DNA of 64,000 nucleotides from Branchiostoma floridae (Eukaryota > Chordata > Leptocardii > Amphioxiformes > Branchiostomatidae): positions 11,961,186-12,025,185 of the forward strand of contig NC_049984.1 in assembly GCF_000003815.2 (NCBI RefSeq), given 5' to 3'. Positions 35,681-48,200 of this stretch are shown piece by piece. A program made the position numbers and the translations under genes. Position 1 is the first letter of the stretch; each line of letters opens with the position of its first letter. The notes beneath the pieces are model-generated. The model was given only the letters and a program-made list of their open reading frames with translations. It ran no database searches and was not told where the DNA came from.

Positions 35681-38600
35681 ATGAATGCAGTGGCACCCGC
35701 AGTCAGTCTGGAGGGCGATGACCAAGAAGTAACCACGGCCACCACGCGCTTGACCAGCAGTCACCAACATGCAGCCAATGGACACACAGCTGTTAATGTA
35801 GCCAACGGACACTCTGCCATCACTGTCGTAAGCGATGACGAACAGAGCCCCTCTAGTGAGGGCAACCCTGTCGCTAACGCTTTAACCAATGCCTACTGTG
35901 ATAGCGTAGAAAAACTCCCACAAGTCATCGAAGTTTCTGGTCGAAGTCGGGACGGCGGACCCGGTTCAGTGATGTTGGGCGGGAAGGTGTGGTTCGTGAA
36001 GGACGGGTGCGGCGTGACGTGCGCGGTGTTCACGTACCTGCTGGTCCTGTACGCAGAGTTCGTGGTGATGGGAGTTATCCTGTTCCCCTCCAACAGCCTG
36101 GTCTACAGTATCATCAATGCAGTCATATTCAACTTCTTTGCATTCCTGGCTGTCGCCTCTCATGTGAAGGCCATGCTAACAGATCCGGTAAGCCTACTTC
36201 TAGTATATGATTACATGTACCGCCATGAAAACTGGAGGTTATTACATGTGTGCATGCCTGTGTTTATTCGTCACCTAGATAATCCAAGCAGCTGGTTGAA
36301 TTGGTTTTACATTTGGTGTTATGGTAGGCTGTGACAAAAACTGGAAATGATTCCATTTTGGGCCCCCAGGCAGCTTTCCTTGGTACTGCAGCGGAACCTC
36401 CAGTTTTGATACCTCTTGCTCTGAACAACTTGTTAATATATATCTACCGATAACAGAACTCATTTTATTTTTGATGATATATTCTGAGGCTTGATTTGTT
36501 GTAATGCACTGTTTATATGTAGGGTGCAGTACCTAAAGGCAATGCTACCAAAGAGTACATTGAGGGATTGGGGCTGAAGCCAGGACAGGTAGTCTACAAA
36601 TGTTCCAAATGCAGCAGCATCAAACCGGAGAGGGCTCATCACTGCAGGTCAGTTCGCTTCTTTTGACAATGCCTTTGGGGCAGAGCTATTAGTATTGTGC
36701 TGCAGTTGAGTTGAAAATACATTAGTCTGAAAATTGCACAAAATTTTTTTTCTGGCAAAACTATCAAATAAGAAATATGAGCGCCACTCCAGTTAGCAGA
36801 ACTCCAGTTAAAAGCTCTGAGGAAGATGTCTGATAGACATGGAAATGTCAGAAGGTAATATTAACTAGTTGTATAAAAGAAAACTCTACTCGTACTATTC
36901 TAGAAAATATGATTTTTTTTGTAGTGAATTTTGAGTTCAGTAAGTGTTATATTTCATTTTAGATTCATTAGAGTTGATAGGATAGAAAATTACTCTTCCC
37001 GTCTGTCTATGGTTTTGGCAGCTGAAGGCAAAAGGAGCTTAATGTCATCAATAACAAAGTCTGTAATGATGCGTTTCAGGCAATTTTGTCTTAATGGCAG
37101 GCCATCATTGCCCCATTGCAAGGTCCGCCTTGCCAGACATTTCCTTATAAGGAAATGTGCTGTTTTTGCTAAGGTGCTTTCAGAGCCTTGTAAAGCATAG
37201 AACGACAAACAGGGCTTTCAAGTGTTACTTTTGTGTCACCATTTGATGTCGGAATTCTTTTTGAGGTGCTGTAGCAAAGCATGGTAAACACACCGTGCAG
37301 GATCCTTGATGGCAATGGCAGAGGTTTTGATAGTCAGTTCCATCCCTAATGTGTAGTATGTGGTTGCTTTAAGAAAGTTATATGTTTCTTTTATATGTAT
37401 ATTAAAATCATGATCAGGCTTCAGTTCTTGACCTAATTTTTGTATGTACAAAATATTGTACATCACATGAGTACTTGTTTGTATGTGTTGAATAATGAAG
37501 AAACACAATATCAATTGAAAGAATGTCATAGCAGATGTACCTTACATAAGGATTCTTCATTACATTGTGTTTTGGACTTTCCAGTGTTTGCAGAAGATGC
37601 ATTCGTAAGATGGACCACCACTGCCCCTGGGTCAACAACTGTGTGGGAGAGGGCAACCAGAAGTTCTTCGTTCTCTTTACTGTGAGTCACTAACCACATC
37701 AGCTGTCTCTTGTCATCATTGTGTATTGTAATTCCTATATGTGCTTGGACCATATTTTAGAAGTCTAAATCTAAAGTTGATCAGAGTTACATGTGCATGT
37801 GTATCTTGTACACATAATACCTTGCTGTGTTAGAGCATACCTCATAGCAACTGATACCATGTATGATTCAACATGATGTTTGGGGGAGATTTAGTCAGGT
37901 ATTATGTAACAGTGGTAGTAAGGTTTGTCCAAACTTGGGGTTTTTGTTGCAGATGTACATAGCAATCATCTCCCTGCATGCCCTCATTATGGCTGGCATC
38001 AAGTTCTTTGGCTGTATGGACTCACAGTGGGAAGGTAGGTCAACAGTTTGTTTTGCGTAACCAGTAAACTGCAACACACCATATTCTGTACAGTAAGTCT
38101 GAACTGTGATTTTTGTTCCACGCACACTGGGAAGGACCCCTGCTCTTTTGGATAAGTGTGATGGGCTCTTTTTCAGGTGGTATGGTATGACATAAAAAGA
38201 GTAAAACACGATGTGCATTGTATTTTGCATCACCCTCAGTCCCACTCTTCTGGTAGGTTGGATTACCCTCCGTCCTTCGACTGTCGGATGATCCTACCCG
38301 CAGTCAGGATGGTACCTTAGGTGATTCAGACTAGACTGTGTTGTATTCTCTACAGATAACCCTTAAATGTGTTCTATCATAACAGCCTACATGTGTCCTG
38401 CTTTTCTCAGCAGAATGCAGTAGGTTCTCTCCCCCGGCGACCATCATCATGATGATTTTCCTGGTGTTTGAGGGCTTGCTGTTTGCCATCTTCACTGCTG
38501 TCATGTGTGGCACCCAGCTGCATGGCATCTGCAACGATGAGACTGTGAGTGACTGTTGTCAATCACAAATACATCAGAAATGTTGTTTACATCTATCGTA

Positions 38601-39427
38601 GAGTCATCCTCCTTAGATAGCTTTTAGCAATGCTTGCAGCTAGATGTGCAAAGGTTTGTTATAACAGATCGTTCAGTACAGCCAGTTGCTACCTTGAGGC
38701 ATGCCTGCAAAACTGTTATGCACTGTTATGGTGTGTTATGCAAAGGACAGTTATACCAGCTAATATCCACAAACGTGTTCTTCTGACTTGTGAAGTCAAG
38801 AGTGATGCCAAGGTTGGACAAGTCTACATTTTTTGTACTAGCCGTACTGTGCAGGGCAAGTAAAAGTGCTGATTTTCAGTCCAACAAGAAAAAATGGTTT
38901 TGTACAGGTACGCTGTACACTCCCACACTTGTTACTTCTTACAGTCATGACATGAAGCAATGGACATCATAGAAAAATAGAGGCAATGATAAGAATTCCA
39001 ATGCTGGAAGTGAAATGCATATAAAAGTGAACTTTGGGCAACTGAAAAATTGGTTCTGGCAAGTGAATTTTTTATGTGCTTGCCTGATAGGACAAGTAAA
39101 GTTTAGAAAACGTGTTCAACCCTGGATGCATGTCAATTTGTTATCAAAATGAAATCTGCTCAGAATTAAATGGTGATGAAGTTTAAGAGAACATTATGTT
39201 TTTAGTATTTTCTCCCTGCACAGGAGAGCAGCAGTAACCAATGTGGTGTTTTCTGTCTTCAGGGCATTGAACAACTTAAGAAGGAGTCTCCGTCTTGGGA
39301 GAAGAAAGGGAAGTGGATGAGCATCAAGGCCGTGTTTGGTCATGACTTTTCGCTGGCGTGGTTCTCCCCCTTCAACCAACCTGACATCAACAGTGGCAAG
39401 AGTCCGCCCTATCTCTACCATGTTTAA
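35681..39427 (+). CDS. ZDHHC3: DHHC palmitoyltransferase of the ZDHHC3/ZDHHC7 family (6 coding exons, 368 aa)
   Basis: Golgi S-acyltransferase that transfers palmitate to cysteines of membrane proteins. Exons: 35681-36187, 36523-36647, 37585-37681, 37953-38034, 38414-38544, 39263-39427 (TAA); 1107 nt in phase. Residues 1-100 form a hydrophilic N-terminus longer than in vertebrate relatives. [10 protein letters not shown] leads into TM1 (about 112-134) and TM2 (142-161). A DPG motif (168-170), [18 protein letters not shown] and the Cys-rich domain YKCSKC...[13 protein letters not shown] follow; the catalytic DHHC is at 221-224 followed by [12 protein letters not shown]. Two further TM segments lie in [18 protein letters not shown] and [18 protein letters not shown]. 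The tail includes [13 protein letters not shown]. The ATG lies 9 bp inside an exon that begins at 35672 and continues a spliced 5' UTR. Exon 5 has a NAGNAG acceptor. Probably the single precursor of ZDHHC3 and ZDHHC7. Confidence 0.95.
36817..36855 (+). repeat. hammerhead-like Penelope repeat relic
   Basis: CTGAGGA, then a hairpin AGATGTC/GACAT with loop TGATA, then GAAATGTC. The architecture matches the motifs at 4878 and 42424 but the sequence differs, so it may belong to another subfamily. Located in a ZDHHC3/7 intron. Confidence 0.35.
38165..38345. repeat. dispersed repeat related to 28176-28640
   Basis: Shares GGTATGACATAAAAAGAGTA, a CATCACCCTC block and a GTCAGGATGGTACCTTAGGT-type block in the same order with the 28-kb copy. 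It sits in the intron before ZDHHC3/7 exon 5. The class is unknown. Confidence 0.5.
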
Positions 39428-42423
39428 GATGAGCACTTGTATCAACTATTGTTTAGTACAAGGTTTTTGCTGAGCTATGGAAAAAGTAAGGTTTAAAGTT
39501 CTGTATGACTCAAAGTAGGTCACTTTGGTGAAATTATTGCTCCAATAAGCTTGTTTTCTCTTTATTTTCTGTAGTGAAATGATTGCATTCCTAGTCCAAT
39601 GCCTTACAGGGTACATGCATAGCTTTGCTAACACTTTTATGGGTGACTGTGGTAATAGATACAATTTTCATGCAGTATAAGCAGTATAATTTTATGGGTT
39701 TGTAGCAACAGCATTAGTGATCATAACTGACATTTAAAAAATTAATGTAGTAATGTAGACGGTTCATGCAGGGAAAGTTGCAATATTTTTTCTGTTACTG
39801 GATCTTTTGTAAGACATACAGAAAAATGGTTAAGGTTATTGCAAAAACATTGAACACCACGTTCGTATGTTTGAGTGCTATATGCTTTTATTCCTTTGAG
39901 AAATTGAAGACAAGGAATGATTGCATGTTTACACATAATACAATTTCTACCCTTATGTACATAGAGTTTACCAAAGCAGGCTAAATTTGAACGTGTGTTC
40001 ATGAATGTTTCCAAAACAAAGCATTGACAGAAAGAAGTCATCTTTGATCATGTTAGACAGTGATTTGCATTGGGGATGGGTTTTGTGTGCATGAAAAATT
40101 TGTGTTTGAATCACATGGACATTAGGAAGTAAAGTTCATGAAATACGTCAGGAAGTGTGTAATGTAAAATTCTTAAGTAGAGAAATGTGACCCAGTGTGA
40201 TATGATTTTCTATCTGTTACCTGAATTATCTGTTTGAAAAACTTGATTCTTAACTCCCTTTTTGCATGTGAAACCTGAACATTTGAAAAAAACTTAAGGT
40301 CGTCAAAAGTACTTGCAAATGTTGCTACTATTAGGTTTTGTATTGTTAGAATTTTAACAATATGATACTTAATTCCATGTCTTGTCAAATTATTCATTGC
40401 TTTTTCAAGATGCAGATAGTATAGAATTTGCACATTTTCAGTCACAGATTCTTTACATACACAAACCCTAAACCTTTTTTATTTCATAATGTGCGCATTT
40501 TGTGGAATAGATAGGCCAAGCTATTTTTTGTGCTCTAATACTTTGTATACATTAGTTACAAGAACAAATAGATCAAATGTAACATGCACCATCAAGAACT
40601 AATGATGAAGACTTGATGCTAAGGAAAGCAGATGTGCTGGTAGATTGATACAACTTTTGATACTTCTGAAACGTAAAAAAAGCAGCGTGTACTGCATGGT
40701 ACTTGTACTTGCACCTCTGGTCAACAATTTTATAGTAGCTGATTATTGAAACCTGTAGTGGTGATTGTTGACATCTGTATGAAATTCTGTAAATACAACA
40801 TGTAGATGGAAGAACAGTGTAGCTCTTAATGATGATCATATGCTCAGAGAAATCGACCACTAAGGATTAGGTGATGGAGGGTTAAAAAGTATCAGAGAAA
40901 GAATTCAACAATTGCACAGCTGCATCATGTGCATGCTAATAATCCTTGGCAAAGCAAGGGCTAAGCAGTGTCGTAAGATGGAGTAAGATGAAATGTGACT
41001 TCAAGTTTGTACAAGAAAGCTGATAGATACATTAGATGGCATTGAAAAGTGCACATCTTTTGACTCATATCTGTGTACACATAATAACGTGCTGCCAATC
41101 TCTCATGATGGTATTCTCTACTCTGTCGTTGACTCTCTGACGTGAATCTACCTCTGCACAGTGTTGTCTTCAGTAAGCGGCAAATTCCAGCTGCCTTTGT
41201 GTGTAGCTTCTTCTTTGGGATTATTCCATTCAAAAAGGGGGGAGAGTCCAAACTTTCATTTCCAAGCACTCTAGTCATTTTTTGTCAAGGAATTCAAATA
41301 AGTTACACACCATTACCTTATTATGTGACCTGCTTGCCCATGTAGACAACTTTCTTTTCATTGTAACCTCCACTCTTTTAGAATGGAATAGCCCATAGAA
41401 GACTTGAAGTACTCATAGTCCTGTAGGTGACAGTGTAGCATTTCATATGTTAAAGGTTCTTTGCAAGCTTGATCTAACTATACCTGCGTAGACTGTAGCT
41501 GTAGTGTAACTGTCAATGTGACAAGCATGGCTCTGAGTTGTAAAAGATCAACTTGTGACTGATTTGAGATTATGAATGAATAAGGTTAAAACGTAGCCTT
41601 AATGTGACTGGTACTGATTGCTATGATGTCAACAGTGACTTCCAGTATCTCCCAGTAGAAGATGTTTGTAGTTTTTGCATCTCTTCTACTGTACATGTAG
41701 TATATATCTGACAGCATGAAACGTGTGACCTTGGAACATGACTGTTTTATGTGGCTGGCCCTCCCCTGCGCCAACAAATGTCATGTGAATTCCATGTGAG
41801 CAAGTATACATGTATACTGTTACTATGTGCAGTCTTTGATGCAATGTAGACTTTGTAGGGCTGTACTTTCTAATGCTAATAGACTGAAGTTATATTATGT
41901 AGATACTGGCTTAAAAATCAAATCTCTACTCCTCAAAGAGGACTTTAAGCAAGTCACTTTATTTAAAAAAATTTAAGTTCAGTCAAAATGACAAAGAAAA
42001 ACCTAGTAACCAAGCTATTGAAGAACAGTTCCCAATGCAGGGTCAGCAAAAAACAGATGGGTAAACCAATGGTATGTAATGGAAACACTAATAAGCACTA
42101 TCACATGTTCCTGAGATTTTTATTACTATAGAAGTGACATAAATACTGGTTCAAACAACTTGAACACCAAACAAACAATAATTACAAAGAGATACCATGG
42201 ATCCTGACTGAAATCAAGCAAGCAACACAAAAGAATCAATGATACTAAAGCAAGAAAAGGAACATAAAGGAAGTTTTATACTGTACATACATCTATACTG
42301 TTCGTCATCAGCTTGACTTTGTCTGGCCTTGTTTCCCATTGGACATCCAAAATTGTCTTCAGCTCTTTTGCATTTATAGTTAGGGTATAAAAGACCAGTT
42401 TCCTCCAGATCACTTCAGTGTCA

Positions 42424-42508
42424 CTGACAAAAGATGGTGGATGCCATCTGAAACGTTGGACCATTTCCAAAATCATATCCAGTTGCTTGAGTAATTGCTT
42501 TTTGGCGT
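42424..42508 (+). repeat. Penelope-like repeat with degenerate hammerhead motif
   Basis: CTGACAA, then a 6-bp stem AGATGG/CCATCT with loop TGGATG, then GAAACGTTGGACCATTTCC and TGCTTGAGTAATTGCTTTTT. This is the same family as 4878-4956, where the core reads CTGATGA. The G of the conserved CUGAnGA box is replaced here, so this copy is probably not a working ribozyme. Confidence 0.55.
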
Positions 42509-45140
42509 AACTTATTACCTGGATGTCTGACATTCATAGACGTTTTTTTGCTATTGAAAATATCATTGTGAGATTGTTAGAAGCTCTGAAGTGTTGATGC
42601 CTTCATCAGATTCTCTGCATGTTCTGAAATTAACAGTAGAGTGTAGGCTGAAGAAACCAGAAGTCAAACTGGTAAGGATGTATATATGATGAACAATGTA
42701 TAGGAACGGAGGGAAAGATTTAATCTTTGAATGTTTAACTGAGACTTGAATAAAGGAGTAGGTTTGGATTGTCATGTGCATCTGTATTATGTACATGTAC
42801 TTCTAAGCAGTGGTTCTCTGAAAACATTTTTCACTCAGTCCTGAGAGCGAAACATGAAGTAGATTACAAATACCCAGCAATAACTACTCTCAATCTCTTT
42901 TGCTGTTCCTTATACCAGAATTTACTAGAATATTTTGCTAAATGCTTTACCAGTTATATCTGTACACACAAATGCTGTACACTGTAGGCAGTACTTTGTC
43001 GTGACAACTATACTGGCTCAGATAATTGCTCTGGTAACCATCTGATTCTCCAATAGAAAGTTGATGCAACTGTAGAGTATATATAGATCTTTGAGAAGTG
43101 CTGATTGTATTGGATTTGCTCTTTCCATTGAATACCAAACAGTGATTCTGATTGAAGAATATTCTGAAGTTTATGGACAGGAAATACACATGCAAGGGTG
43201 AAGGATTGTACATATAATTTCAAATGTTGCTGCGGGTACTGTATTTTTGCATTTTGAATAAATGGGATGGCTTTGAAAAGAGAAACAAGAAATGGCCAGT
43301 ACTTCTGCCTGTCATCAATATGATGCAACTTCAATAAAAGTTCAAAGTTGTCAAAATTTTGCTTTGTACTTTTGATTTGTTTGGCTGTCCCCTCAGCCAA
43401 GGTTGCGAAAGGTTGTATGAAACAACAGGCAAAGTGATGCAGTGCTTCACAAAAAGTCAGTGTAACACAGTGATCATTTACTATGCCAAAATCTCTCAAA
43501 TAAACATCACATCAGTAATTCACATACAGGCACTTTGTATACCTGTATATGCACCCAGTCATTTGTTACATGTATGTACAAACAGTTCATATCATTTACT
43601 GAGATGACTGGTGTAACATTGTCTCTCAAATTCACTCACCAAAAAACATCACCAAAGAGTAAGTGGTGGGCGAATTATTATATTGGTTTGCCATTAGAAA
43701 TACTGGTAATTATCGTCAGCCACACGCTAGGTGCACAGTCCTGGGTTTTGAGTTACAGGTGCGGTCATGCACTAGCAGCGTGAAAGTGTCTCTTGCAGAA
43801 GTGGCTATACATTACTTGTAACTGGCACAAATGTGGACTTTTAAGTTGTTGTCAAGTTTTTAACATGATGTTGGTAAATGTGCTCAAAATAGACTGCCTT
43901 GTATCAGCACATTTCCTGTGTGTTTATAACTTGGAATGTGCCCTTTTAAGACACATATTTTTGGAGTTAATTAGCCACAATGTAAACAAAACTCATGAGT
44001 GAGACCTTCATTGATTCATGTTCTGTCCAATCACCTTTAAATGTATTGCCTTTGGTGCTACAACTTTTACATCACCAGCTGGGGGCAAACATGTATCCAA
44101 AATGTTGTCTCCTCGAACAAAAGATTGTAACAACAGCAATTCTAACGTCCGAATCCGGTATTCGAATTTTCAACCGTGCCGTATTTGACCAGTTCGAAAA
44201 AGTTCGATTTACTCGAAAGAAGCCTGTGTGATACAACTTAGAACCCGTGTGATACAGAAAGTTATCACACGGTTCGGAACACCTGTATCGAACGTTTTCG
44301 CGGCCCAGGTATGACATAAATATCAGTAACTGACATATCCATCCAAGATCTGCACAATATACTGAAAATGGAACACATGCATGATAACACATATTATCAT
44401 TTCAATTTTGTTAAGACAATAGATTCTGAAGCAAAATATACCAATCTCTGAAAGAGGGGTTACCATAGCAAACATTTTATACAAGAAGAAATCAAAACAT
44501 CTAGAGGATGGCACCCATTGAACAACACTACACATGCATTAACTTTTCACCATTTTTTACTTAAACAAAATGTAAATATTACAATCAGCACATATATATA
44601 GTTGTTTTTCTAAGAAAATTAATGGACAGCATATCTATAGTTACATGATGTGAAACATATAACTGCATTTAAGACAAGCTTATTGTAAACACACTATCTA
44701 AACAGCAAATTGTCTTCCTGTACAAAAACAGTGGCTTCTTTTACATCCTTATTTCCTTGCTTTTTACATCCATTTACCTATACCCACAATGTTATTCTGT
44801 ATCCAAATATAACCTACATATTTCAATACTTTCTACACAAAGTACTAGTAATTCTTTCCAGCAACTTAAAGCTACTCAATAGCAATGCCATGATAGAAGC
44901 CATTGTACCATACCAAAGATTATAACGTCCTAGAAAACAAACTACTCTAATTCTTGAAATTTTAGTGGTGGTTTTATGTTTGCAGTTTTTGCTGTGGCTG
45001 GTTCAACGCAAACTTATAAGTGTTTTAAGTTAAACTTAATTACTGTATATACTATAGTGCAAAGGCGAACTTTAAACCACCGCAAACACCGCATTTTTTC
45101 CTACCGCAAAAATTAATCGCTGTGAACTTAAGGCATTTAC

Positions 45141-45146
45141 TTTATT
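45141..45146 (-). terminator. poly(A) signal candidate for IST1
   Basis: AATAAA on the minus strand, about 150 bp past the IST1 stop codon. Confidence 0.5.
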
Positions 45147-45293
45147 GTATTTGCTTACATAATAATATACAAAGCCTGAAAGCTGAAAATCATCTGATGC
45201 TGTCTACATTCTGTACAAATTAGCTCCTGCTTTGCATATAAAAATCTCTCCTAACTGACAGATACCCCAGTTCTGTATTGCTAGCTTGCCTGT

Positions 45294-48200
45294 TTACTTT
45301 TTGTTTTTCAACTCCTCAAACCTGCGTGTTAGATCGTCAAAATCTACATCGTCACCCCCGGCAGATGCCCCACCAATGGTGTTCCCCGGGTTGGGGAAGC
45401 TGTTTGACGGGACACACGGTAAGTCCGGTAGACTGTCCGTGTTTGTAGGAGGAGCGCTCGGTGCAGGCGGCATGGGCATGGCCGGGTTGGCTGGTGGAAT
45501 GTACGCGGCAGCATTCGGCGGATATGCAGGATTCGGTGGATACGCAGGATCATTGGCAACTGTGTTGTATGCTGGTGCCTGAAGACAAAAAATAACATGT
45601 TCTAAACCTAAGCATAAGAAAAGAGGAACAAGAAACAGTGTCTGCTTTTCTCAACATGATTAACAGCTGCACTTTATTAAGCATATCATCATCATGATAA
45701 AGCAATGGTAAAATGCTTTGATTTGATGTGAAGAGAAAATTGGCCAGGCTTTGCTCTAGGGTACAAAATGTAATGCATTTGCTAGACCAACTGATCACAA
45801 GCATATAGATGATCACAAGCATCTACGTCTACAATGGCAAGAATTTTTGTGACTAAGAACACAAATGTCACTACAAATCCTCCACCGATTGAAGCGCTTT
45901 ACAGCAGACTACATGTACTAACTTACAGGAGTGGAAGGTTTGCCGACAGGTGGTTGGGTGGGGAGTGGAGGAGGCTGCTTGGCACTAGGCGCCTGTGAGA
46001 TACAGCACTGAACATGTCACTATGGTGAGAGAGCAAGCCATGCACTATGGTATTAAGCAACATACTACATGTGCAAACACACACACAACAGCATTAGCAG
46101 ATGATGGACAACAACATTGTGCAGTAGCTGAGACACACGCATGTGTTTACGTGGGAGCAAACATACATACACAATCAGAGAATCTGTATCTTTCAAAATT
46201 GGCAAAACCAATAATAATGTACATGTACAGTACTGATTAAAAGCTCTGCCAACGATGAAAGCTGTGTTTTTACTGCAATGGATGTAGTTGCCAAAATGAT
46301 AAAAAGGTAAATAGTTGCAATATAGTTCACATTATAAGAGAAATTCAAAGCAAACAAAATTTAAGGCAGAAAATAAAACTATATGCCAAATATCATCAGG
46401 ATGTCCTACTTTTAGATATGTCACTGTCTACAGTATCTACCATATCGCATGCATCTTTCTTTTGTCTACCCAGCACAACTTATGTGACTACAGGGCCATG
46501 CTGTCCAGGCAAGGTTGGTGGGTAGGGTGGGTTTGTTTTGCTCTATGGTAGTGGTGGGGAGGGGGGTGGTGGTTTAAAGGAGCATCGCTAGTTGTAGGGA
46601 AAGATTGTGTGGCAAAGTGCTGAAGGTACATTGGCACATATATGCTTGAAGGAGTATTTGTATCATTGACTGCAACAAAAATATTTGCAGTGACATTGAA
46701 GCGCCAACTATACACGTATTTTTTAGTTCATCACATATTTCAGGCAAATAAATTTTCATGTATGTGACATAGAGATGGGTCTACCTGTGACAGGTCTCCA
46801 TATAGCAACCCAGGCTTGTATAATGAATGGAGTAGTAAACAGTTGTAAGAAAGACAGCCTATTCAGTACGGTTTATCAAAGAGAACATCTTCATATTTGA
46901 CTCAATTTATTTTACAGATTACACTATGTTGATTTGGCCATCCATAATAAGAATTGAAGTAACAATATCAAGCTGATATTTTCTACTTGTTACATGGACA
47001 ACAAGTCACAACTTTCAGCTGTTGGATCCCAGTTTTCTGTACATATGCAATTGTCCCATTTTGAAATAAAAAATGAACCTAATTCCTAATATTGCAGATA
47101 TTCTGTTCTATGCATCTTGTGGATACTACTAAGGACATCTGCTAGTGGTGAATGGAAGCTGTCATATAATAGCAAAAGGTTAAATGAGGTGGGGAGAAAA
47201 ATAAGAAAACTGGTTAGAACTAAGCTCTGCTGCACCCAAATCCCTGCAAAGTTTCTCCGCACCTGTGGTGCCTGGGGCAGGCCACCTGAGGGCCCTGCCA
47301 GCCTGCCTGCGGCCTCAAGCTCCTTCTGATAGGCTAGGTAGTCTTCTGCTGTCGTCCTAGGGCCCTGTATTCATCAGTACATGTGTTAGGGTTTCATCAA
47401 GATGGGTGAAGGTGTACAGGGGTTTTATCCATATTTTTATGGAACTTTATTTCTAACATGAAGTCAATGATATCTGAGGCCAAAAGATGAGCAGGCAATA
47501 ATGTGACATAAAAGTATGTTTCTTCTTAATACACATATGAATTTCCAGAGTGTGACAGAATGGTACCCTGTGCTTGGAGATAATTTTTTTTGTTTTCCCC
47601 AACTCCTTCACCACTTGATAATACCATAAAGGGGTTGCAATACACCGATCCTGACTCCACAATGGGCCATTCAAACAATAACAGCATGGCGGTTCAACCA
47701 ATGACAGAGTGGCCGCATGTCCATCACCTATTTGCACTTTGATGTTTTTTTTAAATTTTGTTTTTCCATGCTTTAACAGAGGTGGGCATGGTTATGGGAT
47801 CTGTGTATTGGCTGGAGTCATGGACATGTTAGCTGTGATATTAGCCCTTACTCAACCGTCACCATGAGCCAGCCATGTAGATCTCTTTGGAAGCAATTCT
47901 TACTTTACTATTCACGCTATGCTTAAGAGCTTGCTCATGCATCTATCTTTACTTTCCCTATCAGAGTTTGCTTTTGTGTAGCTTAGCCCAGTAGCATCAG
48001 CATGACTAAAGGATTATTATGGGAATCAAAAACATCAATATTTTTGAAGTACAACTTGGCTGCTAGCTAAAGCTGTCCAAACAATGCTTTTTGCCCATTG
48101 GAAAATAAAGACAGATGCACTATCTAACAAGCTCAGAAGCAAAACAGTAGGCAGTATGCTTGAACACTCTAAAAACAAAGGACAGAAATACCTGTGGGGG

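Larger units (their letters stand above)
39428..45293. other. ZDHHC3/7 3' UTR and convergent intergenic DNA
   Basis: No exon chain is recognisable in 5.9 kb. Candidate plus-strand poly(A) signals (AATAAA) lie near 42752 and 43257, and minus-strand ones near 45141. The only repeat I could assign is the Penelope-like fragment at 42424-42508. The rest is AT-rich unique-looking sequence. Confidence 0.5.
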
